Assembly: GCA_016782355.1 (NCBI GenBank)
Contig: JADHYP010000002.1
Span: 1-20,815, forward strand
Length of the DNA stretch: 20,815 nt
Reading direction: 5' to 3'
DNA from: Candidatus Syntropharchaeum sp.
GTDB lineage: Archaea > Halobacteriota > Syntropharchaeia > Alkanophagales > Methanospirareceae
The notes beneath the pieces are model-generated. The model was given only the letters and a program-made list of their open reading frames with translations. It was not told the DNA's origin and did no database searches. Positions within the stretch are counted from its first letter, which is position 1. Each line of letters begins with the position of its first letter. Of this stretch, positions 15,455 to 20,815 are shown in pieces. The position numbers were made by a program, and so were the translations under genes.

Positions 15455-17338
15455 ATGATACGTCACAATTCAAAACCAAAACTAAAGGTAGTGTTACTAC
15501 TTGTCTTATTGTTTTTATTTGCGTCAATTGGAGACATAGGAGCACACTCCGGTTGTTGTTCTTGGCATGGCGGGGTTTGTAGTTATCAGTGTTCTCATGG
15601 CGGTATCGGTTATTGTTGCTGTGACGGGACTTCTCTCTCGGCGACATGTGCTCCTTATTATGCACTTTGTAGCGATTATACCAATCCGCAAGTTACAAGC
15701 GAAACTGCAACGAGCATCACTGCTACATCAGCAACACTTAATGGTGTCCTTGATTCAACAGGCGCGCCCGTAAAAGAACATTCGGGTGCTATTACTTGCC
15801 AGCTATGGTTTGAATACGGAAAAACAGCATCTTATGGCTATTCCACACCTGAACAGTCAAAATCATCAGCAGGCTCATTTAGTACAAGCATATCGAGCTT
15901 GGATGATGATACCACTTACCACTTCAGAACAGTAGCATCAAGCGGTGTAGGCACCGATTACGGATCCGATCTGACTTTCACAACAGATACACCAACACCA
16001 ACGCCAACATCTCCTAATTGGACTAAGAAAGCTGATACACCTGCTACTGGTGGATATGGTGAAGCAGTAGTTGGCACTGACGATTACATATACATTGCGA
16101 GATGCATGTATATTTCTTCTACTCCTTATTTCTGGTGTTATAATCCAACAACGAATAGTTGGAATCCGAGGGATACATCAGGACTTCCAACCGGAGCATT
16201 TAGAAATGGCGCTGCACTTGCATGGGATTATGACAATTCAATCTATGCTTTACTTGGTGGGAGATATAGCGACAGTAACCGCCGTCTTTTTTATCGCTAT
16301 GATAGGTCAAATAACAGTTGGGAACAATTGACAGATACACCCCATGCCCAAGGTGCTGGTGATGCCATAGCATGGTCGGGATACGATGACCTGATTTATG
16401 CAATATTAGGAAGTAAAGAGCATGGAACGGTTTTTGCTTGCTATAATATTTTCACCAATTCATGGAATGCTTTGTCTTTTAATCCAAACTGGACAACTAC
16501 TGACGACGGTGCTTCTTTGGTCTGGACAGGTGGAGAATATTTATATGCACTGCGGGGAGAATATGATGAGACTGTTCCAAATGGAGATTTTGCTCGCTAT
16601 CACATTCCCACAAAGGCTTGGGAAGATATGAGCCCTGTACCTGAGAGCGAAGGCGTTGGAGACGGCGGCTCTTTGCTATGGGTTAATGAGTATCCGGATT
16701 ATATACTCGCTCTTGGCGGCGGTAGTTGTTTAGAAGATCCCGGATATAACTTCTATCGTTATAGCATTTCGCCTGACAATTGGGAACAATTAGAATCCCC
16801 TCCCTGCCCAACAGGGTATTATGTTGGAAATAGGCTGGGAGTTGCTAATGGACACATCTATTATTGGCAAGGTGCTCCCTCAACTTGGGATTGCGGTGGA
16901 AAGGCATTCTATATGTTTGAATTTGAAATATCCTTCCCGATTTTTGATACAGGCCCGGGGACTTATCCAAGCATCTTCGGCGTGCATAATGGAACAATCA
17001 CGTCAAATCAAACAATGAACGTGTCAAAGCTTTACACTTATCCCTGCGTAGGAACCGGTGGGCATACCGAATACGCAAGGATATGGAACTCGACTTTGGA
17101 TGAAATAGCAAAATGGGATGGTTACAAGGGAGATTGGCACAACATTTTCTTTAATGAAACTTTCACGCTTGTAGCCAACGAAACTTACAACTACACCATA
17201 AAAACAGGCTCTTATCCCCAGATAATCCATAGACATACAACGAATGCTACTGTGGGAACAATCACATGCGAAGAGTTTATAGATGCCAATGGAAAAATAT
17301 ACAACAATTGGATACCTGCTATAAAGTTCTTTTGGTAA
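15455..17338 (+). CDS. Secreted Cys-rich/FnIII/kelch surface protein
   Basis: The 627-residue protein begins with a signal peptide (KPKLKVVLLLVLLFLFASIG, cleavage near 30). Next is a Cys- and His-rich stretch (31-75: C34, C35, C42, C46, C54-56, C65, C72) including SGCCSWHGGVC, possibly metal-binding or disulfide-linked. A fibronectin-III-like domain follows (80-178), then a TP-rich linker (about 177-188), then a kelch-type beta-propeller (about 189-485) with recurring NSW and IYALLGG blade signatures. The C-terminal 130 residues form a beta-rich domain with YTYPCVGTGGHTEYARIWNS and N-glycosylation sequons. No membrane anchor is seen at the C-terminus. It is probably extracellular, with a binding or adhesion role; the ligand is unknown. 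The stop codon lies inside the repeat at 17334. Confidence 0.88.
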   Translation: MIRHNSKPKLKVVLLLVLLFLFASIGDIGAHSGCCSWHGGVCSYQCSHGGIGYCCCDGTSLSATCAPYYALCSDYTNPQVTSETATSITATSATLNGVLDSTGAPVKEHSGAITCQLWFEYGKTASYGYSTPEQSKSSAGSFSTSISSLDDDTTYHFRTVASSGVGTDYGSDLTFTTDTPTPTPTSPNWTKKADTPATGGYGEAVVGTDDYIYIARCMYISSTPYFWCYNPTTNSWNPRDTSGLPTGAFRNGAALAWDYDNSIYALLGGRYSDSNRRLFYRYDRSNNSWEQLTDTPHAQGAGDAIAWSGYDDLIYAILGSKEHGTVFACYNIFTNSWNALSFNPNWTTTDDGASLVWTGGEYLYALRGEYDETVPNGDFARYHIPTKAWEDMSPVPESEGVGDGGSLLWVNEYPDYILALGGGSCLEDPGYNFYRYSISPDNWEQLESPPCPTGYYVGNRLGVANGHIYYWQGAPSTWDCGGKAFYMFEFEISFPIFDTGPGTYPSIFGVHNGTITSNQTMNVSKLYTYPCVGTGGHTEYARIWNSTLDEIAKWDGYKGDWHNIFFNETFTLVANETYNYTIKTGSYPQIIHRHTTNATVGTITCEEFIDANGKIYNNWIPAIKFFW

Positions 17339-17361
17339 AGCTTCTTTTCAAGAAAAAGGTT
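17334..17361 (+). repeat. Dispersed hairpin repeat, copy 3, spanning two stop codons
   Basis: The sequence reads GGTAAAGCTTCTTTTC then AAGAAAAAGGTT. TTTTC (17345-17349) pairs with GAAAA (17352-17356). It contains the TAA of the plus-strand kelch gene (17336-17338) and the TGA plus last three sense codons of cbiB on the minus strand, and probably serves as a shared terminator. It matches the reverse complement of 630-658 with few differences. Confidence 0.75.
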
Positions 17362-18274
17362 CTAACCAACTCCATCCTGCAAAATAAAGGATAACCATCA
17401 CCACGACACAAACAAAAGCGAAAAAAATCGTGCTTCCTTTTGCAATTCTTATCGCACCCGCTATATGCTCGCTTCTCGCATCCTCAAAACTTTCTCCCAC
17501 GGTATAGTGCCCAACCTTCTCCAGCTTCACTTTTAACGCACGGCTCATCGCCACTATTGTCAAAGGAACTTTTTCGTTCTCATAACTTCTCAAATCGCCC
17601 AGTTTTGAACCGCTCAGCAACAGAATCAACCACGCTGCAATCCTCTCCGGTATGTAATTCATCACGTCATCGGATTTCGCGGAAAACCAACCGAAATGCT
17701 CGTATCGCTTGTTTTTATACCCGACGACAGCATCTAACGTATTCACCACTCGATAGCACATGGCACCAAAGACGCCGAATAATGCGAAATAGAAGAAAGG
17801 GGCAATGACACTATCAGTCGTGTTCTCAGCCACGGATTCTATGGTTGCCGAGTCGAGCTGCGACGTATCCAAACCCGCCACGTCTCTACTTACTATCTTC
17901 CCTACTGCTTCTCGCTTCTCTTCCAAATTCCCCGCTTCCATCGCATCTCTTCCATACCTTTCCAATCCTTTTACCGTAAAAGTCATCTTGAAAATAAGCG
18001 ACCCTAAAACGATATATACGAGTTCAGAATGTATGCGGAGGAGCATTAAACAGGGTAATGCGAAAATAGCAAGTATCACTATTGGATATATCACGCCAAG
18101 GAGTTTCTCTTTTCTCTCGTTCCCCCGCCTCGTTCTTCTATCAAAAAAATACATCAGCCGGCTTATCCACACGATAGGGTAATATTTTTCTCTTTTCTCC
18201 GGCGGGTCTCCTATTGTTACGTCTATAAGTATTGCGATTAGAAAAATAATCACGTGTTCCAGGAGCAAATTCAT
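17348..18274 (-). CDS. cbiB: Adenosylcobinamide-phosphate synthase CbiB
   Basis: The 308-residue integral membrane protein matches CbiB. Its N-terminus has ILIDVTIGDPP followed by YYPIVWISRLMYFFDR (family form: HPVxWIGR). The middle has VSRDVAGLDTSQLDSATIES, VAENTTDSVIAPFFYF and NTLDAVVGYKNKRYEHFGW, then AKSDDVMNYIPERI. Four or five hydrophobic segments are visible. CbiB attaches aminopropanol phosphate to adenosylcobyric acid, using the product of CobD. The gene starts two bases after the DUF373 stop, so the two share a transcript. The final codons (EPFS) come from the dispersed repeat. The family's usual His before PxxW is Tyr here. Confidence 0.94.
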   Translation of the reverse strand: MNLLLEHVIIFLIAILIDVTIGDPPEKREKYYPIVWISRLMYFFDRRTRRGNERKEKLLGVIYPIVILAIFALPCLMLLRIHSELVYIVLGSLIFKMTFTVKGLERYGRDAMEAGNLEEKREAVGKIVSRDVAGLDTSQLDSATIESVAENTTDSVIAPFFYFALFGVFGAMCYRVVNTLDAVVGYKNKRYEHFGWFSAKSDDVMNYIPERIAAWLILLLSGSKLGDLRSYENEKVPLTIVAMSRALKVKLEKVGHYTVGESFEDARSEHIAGAIRIAKGSTIFFAFVCVVVMVILYFAGWSWLEPFS

Positions 18275-18276
18275 TT

Positions 18277-19437
18277 TTATCCGCTTTTATCCGGCTCTAT
18301 TTCAATCGCAGCCTCCAGCTCAACCTTTTTTTTTCCTCTTATTATCGTGCTCCTCATATACCACGAAATCTTCACGCCTATAAACGATATGATAATCGCA
18401 CCAAGTATGGAGAAGAAGAGGTATAGATAGCCCATCGGATAATTACCCCTGCTTAACAAAATTATACATTCACTCCCTCCCCATAGCATTAGCCCTGAGG
18501 CAAATATAGAAAATAATATCGCCCACTGCCTCACTATTCTTTCCCGTTCTATGAGCATATTCATCATCTTCCCAATAACCGGTGCGAGTGCTGCCCCCAC
18601 ATACCACCATATCGCCCCCTTGACATAGTACACCAGGCCCGTTAATAATATACGCTCACCTGCTTCAGGCAAGTCTTCTATATATTTCGTATATTCCACG
18701 ATACCTTGAGAGGTACCTGCCAGGAGTAACACGAGTGCACAGATGTAAGTGACAAAAGAGATCTTACCGCTGTATAAGGACTGCTTCACGGTCTCAAAGA
18801 ACTCAGTCATAACATTCTCACGCCCCATTCCCTTAAGCAGCATGTAAATTCCTGCGAATCCCAAAGTCAGTCCGACTGCCCACCTTAACTGCCCAACAAG
18901 CAAAAAAATGGAAAAAGCGAGCAGAATAAGGCCTATGGGCGGCAAGAAAGTGCGAGAAAACCGCGGGTCCTCGAACAATCTCTTTATTACATAAAAAGTG
19001 CTTTCCAATGGCTCACTCTGCCTCACCACCACTCTCCGCACGGAATCTATCTTCATCCTTGACTGTATAATGGGTACAATCCATTCGTCCTCCGCACCGT
19101 CACTCACGAGAATCGCGGAATCCGCTCCGGATTTTGACAGAACGTCATCCAGTTCTTTTCCAATCTTTATGTCCGCCGTTATTCCAACCTCTTTATCGCC
19201 TGCGACCAAAACGACTTCTGCCTCAACGCCTTCTTCACTTGAGTTCACCCTTTCGTATATTCTTATCGCTTCAAATATCGCATTTATGTCCGAATCTTCG
19301 GAATCGGCAAGTGCCAATTTTGTCGCTGCCGATAAACTCGCCTCTCTACCTATAACCGGCGTCTCTAACCCCGCTTTCTCTCCTATGTCATTATCCCGGT
19401 CTACGCAAATAACAAGCGTCTTAACCTTTTTAATCAT
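18277..19437 (-). CDS. DUF373 family membrane protein
   Basis: The 386-residue protein matches the archaeal DUF373 family. Residues 1-160 form a soluble N-terminal domain with TLVICVDRDNDIGEKAG and TPVIGREASLSAATKLALAD, then ADSAILVSDGAEDEWIVPII. The rest (about 165-370) holds about six membrane helices, including GLILLAFSIFLLVGQLRWAV. Its biochemical function is not established; DUF373 is widespread in Euryarchaeota. The Asp-rich N-terminal motif suggests a metal or nucleotide site, but that is inference. It sits directly upstream of cbiB with a two-base gap. The TATA box at 19462-19472 gives it its own promoter, just past the purF stop. Confidence 0.88.
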   Translation of the reverse strand: MIKKVKTLVICVDRDNDIGEKAGLETPVIGREASLSAATKLALADSEDSDINAIFEAIRIYERVNSSEEGVEAEVVLVAGDKEVGITADIKIGKELDDVLSKSGADSAILVSDGAEDEWIVPIIQSRMKIDSVRRVVVRQSEPLESTFYVIKRLFEDPRFSRTFLPPIGLILLAFSIFLLVGQLRWAVGLTLGFAGIYMLLKGMGRENVMTEFFETVKQSLYSGKISFVTYICALVLLLAGTSQGIVEYTKYIEDLPEAGERILLTGLVYYVKGAIWWYVGAALAPVIGKMMNMLIERERIVRQWAILFSIFASGLMLWGGSECIILLSRGNYPMGYLYLFFSILGAIIISFIGVKISWYMRSTIIRGKKKVELEAAIEIEPDKSG

Positions 19438-19461
19438 CTGTTATTTTTATTCCCCGCTTCA

Positions 19462-19472
19462 ATATATAAACG
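19462..19472 (-). promoter_or_regulatory. TATA box for the DUF373-cbiB operon
   Basis: The minus strand reads GTTTATATATTG, centred about 30 bases before the ATG at 19437. The short purF-DUF373 gap therefore carries a promoter for the two downstream genes. Confidence 0.55.
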
Positions 19473-19476
19473 TTTC

Positions 19477-20815
19477 TCAGAATTGCGTCAGTTTCAACTG
19501 TCTCGCTATGCACACTTCACCCGGTATTTCTACCGGATATTTTCCAGTCAGACAGCCCAGGCAAAGATTGTTCGCATCTATTCCCACGGAATCTATCAGC
19601 CCTTCCATGCTGAGATACCCTATCGAATCGGCATTTAAAAACTTACTGATCTCTTCCGTGCTCCTCTTTGAAGCCACTAACTCATCCCTCGTTGGCGTAT
19701 TAATGCCGAGGTAGCAGGGTGCTATTATCGGTGGGCTTCCTATTCGCAGATGCACCTCTTTCGCACCTTTTTTCTTCAAATACTCCACGATTCGCCTCGA
19801 AGTGGTCCCTCTCACTATGCTATCATCCACCAGAACTATTCTTTTTCCCTCCACGTTGGCTCGCACGACGTTTAATTTCAGCCTCACCGCAGTATCTCGT
19901 GACGTTTTCTCCGGCATGATAAAAGTCCTTCCCACATACCTGTTTTTTATGAATCCTTCCATATAATCGAGCCCTGCTCGTTTCGCATAGCCTATTGCAA
20001 ACGTGATACCGGAATCAGGCACCGGTGATACCATATCTGCTTCTACACCATGCTCCTCTGCCAATCTCGCTCCTATCTTCATCCTCACGTCGTACACCAA
20101 CCGCTCATCTAATACCGAATCCGCTCTCGCAAAATAGACGTATTCAAATACGCAATGAGCGGTGTTCACCCCCCTATATAACTGATAACTTTCTAAATCG
20201 TTTTCTCTTTGGAACTCTGCCCCACTACTCCGCAAGCCCTGTGAGGGTTTAATCATCAACACCTCGCCAGGTCTTACGTCTCTTACTAAATCCCCGCCTA
20301 ACATGTCTATCGCAGGACTTTCCGATGCTATTACATACCCTTTACTATTTCCCTCGTTCCCGTCTCTTATTTCACCGAAACACAAAGGTTTAATGCCCAA
20401 AGGGTCTCTAACCGCTATTAACGTGTTATCCATCAAGATAGCCAACGAATAAGACCCGACAACTCGTTTCATCAGTTCCTTGATTGCCTCTACCGGGTCA
20501 TGTCGCACCAGCTCCTTCGCAAGTAACTGTGCCATCACCTCCGTGTCGGTATCAGAATGAAAAATCCTGCCTTCTCTTTCCAACTCGCTTCTTAACTCCG
20601 CAGTATTGACGAGGTTGCCGTTATGTGCAATAGCAAATTTCCCTTTCCGGTAGTTCACGAGCAAAGGTTCTGCATTTTCTACCTTCGACGACCCCGTCGT
20701 AGAATACCTGACATGACCTATGCCAATGTTCTCTTTTAGCGATTCTAATTGTTGTGTATCAAAAACTTCATAAACAAACCCCATCCCCTTTATCAGTGGT
20801 ATATCCCCCGCATTC
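19477..20815 (-). CDS. purF: Amidophosphoribosyltransferase PurF (5' end outside window)
   Basis: This is the first committed enzyme of purine synthesis, making phosphoribosylamine from PRPP and glutamine. The frame runs off the window's right edge: codons upstream of the internal Met at 20784 read NAGDIPLIKG, so the catalytic N-terminal Cys lies outside. The glutaminase domain shows GIGHVRYSTTGSS, AIAHNGNLVN and FHSDTDTEV. The phosphoribosyltransferase part shows SPVPDSGI and the PRPP loop RIVLVDDSIVRGTTSRRI (about 315-332 from the 20784 Met). Between PGEVLMI and HCVFEYVYF the linker is about 15 residues longer than in bacterial PurF, and the extra part is encoded by a copy of the palindromic repeat. 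Confidence 0.95.
   Translation of the reverse strand, partial: NAGDIPLIKGMGFVYEVFDTQQLESLKENIGIGHVRYSTTGSSKVENAEPLLVNYRKGKFAIAHNGNLVNTAELRSELEREGRIFHSDTDTEVMAQLLAKELVRHDPVEAIKELMKRVVGSYSLAILMDNTLIAVRDPLGIKPLCFGEIRDGNEGNSKGYVIASESPAIDMLGGDLVRDVRPGEVLMIKPSQGLRSSGAEFQRENDLESYQLYRGVNTAHCVFEYVYFARADSVLDERLVYDVRMKIGARLAEEHGVEADMVSPVPDSGITFAIGYAKRAGLDYMEGFIKNRYVGRTFIMPEKTSRDTAVRLKLNVVRANVEGKRIVLVDDSIVRGTTSRRIVEYLKKKGAKEVHLRIGSPPIIAPCYLGINTPTRDELVASKRSTEEISKFLNADSIGYLSMEGLIDSVGIDANNLCLGCLTGKYPVEIPGEVCIARQLKLTQF
20209..20251. repeat. Palindromic repeat core inserted in purF
   Basis: CTCTGCCCCACTACTCCGC at 20215-20233 and the continuation AAGCCCT match 11472-11497 at 24 of 26 positions. After a one-base gap the similarity extends weakly into GTGAGGGTTTA. 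Read on the minus strand it encodes about QGLRSSGAEFQ of PurF. Confidence 0.75.

Noticed and set aside
15455..17338. Kelch gene as a phage or transposon product.
   Set aside because: No integrase, transposase or phage gene is nearby; signal peptide and sequons indicate a cell-surface protein.
18998..19714. 238-codon open frame opposite DUF373 and purF.
   Set aside because: It spans two conserved genes and their promoter on the opposite strand.

Overview
The window reads as a euryarchaeal chromosome segment. The evidence is a family B DNA polymerase with an intein, an archaeal histone, an archaeal-type NMN adenylyltransferase, a DUF373 membrane protein, a CbiS-type cobalamin-salvage fusion and TATA-box promoters close to start codons. 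The putative Re-citrate synthase, the cobalamin genes and a secreted kelch protein suggest a methanogen or methane-oxidiser relative, possibly ANME-1 (Ca. Methanophagales). That placement is inference. No rRNA, tRNA, CRISPR array, transposase or phage gene was seen, and no stretch above 300 bases lacks a gene; the largest gaps (476-697, 7328-7554, 11339-11532) hold promoters and repeats.

Layout. 1-1889: a small unknown gene (-), a HAD phosphatase (+) and a class II aldolase (-). 2011-3710: a two-gene K+/H+ antiporter operon of the KhtT/KhtU type (+), preceded by a TTAC microsatellite. 3718-4953: a citramalate/homocitrate-synthase-family enzyme that looks like Re-citrate synthase (-). 5013-7327: a second CPA2 antiporter with an overlapping upstream gene that fuses an RCK NAD-binding domain to two Usp-like domains (-). 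7555-11067: DNA polymerase B with a 328-residue intein in motif C, preceded by a leader with two alternative hairpins. 11138-11338: histone. 11533-12042: nadM (-). 12161-12682: DJ-1/PfpI protein (+).

12710-18274 is a cobalamin-assembly region on the minus strand: cbiS, cobD and cbiB. It is interrupted between cobD and cbiB by a small winged-helix regulator and a divergent secreted Cys-rich/FnIII/kelch protein that look like an accessory insertion. DUF373 follows cbiB upstream, and purF (5' end outside the window) closes the segment.

The most notable non-genic signal is a set of short palindromic repeats. A three-hairpin element lies between the histone and nadM genes, and part of its core recurs inside the purF reading frame, where it encodes an apparent extra loop. 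A second repeat (consensus near GGTAAAGCTT...AAGAAAAAGGTT) occurs three times, one copy spanning the stop codons of two convergent genes. A third, AACCACAGATTACACAG-like, lies between cobD and cbiS.
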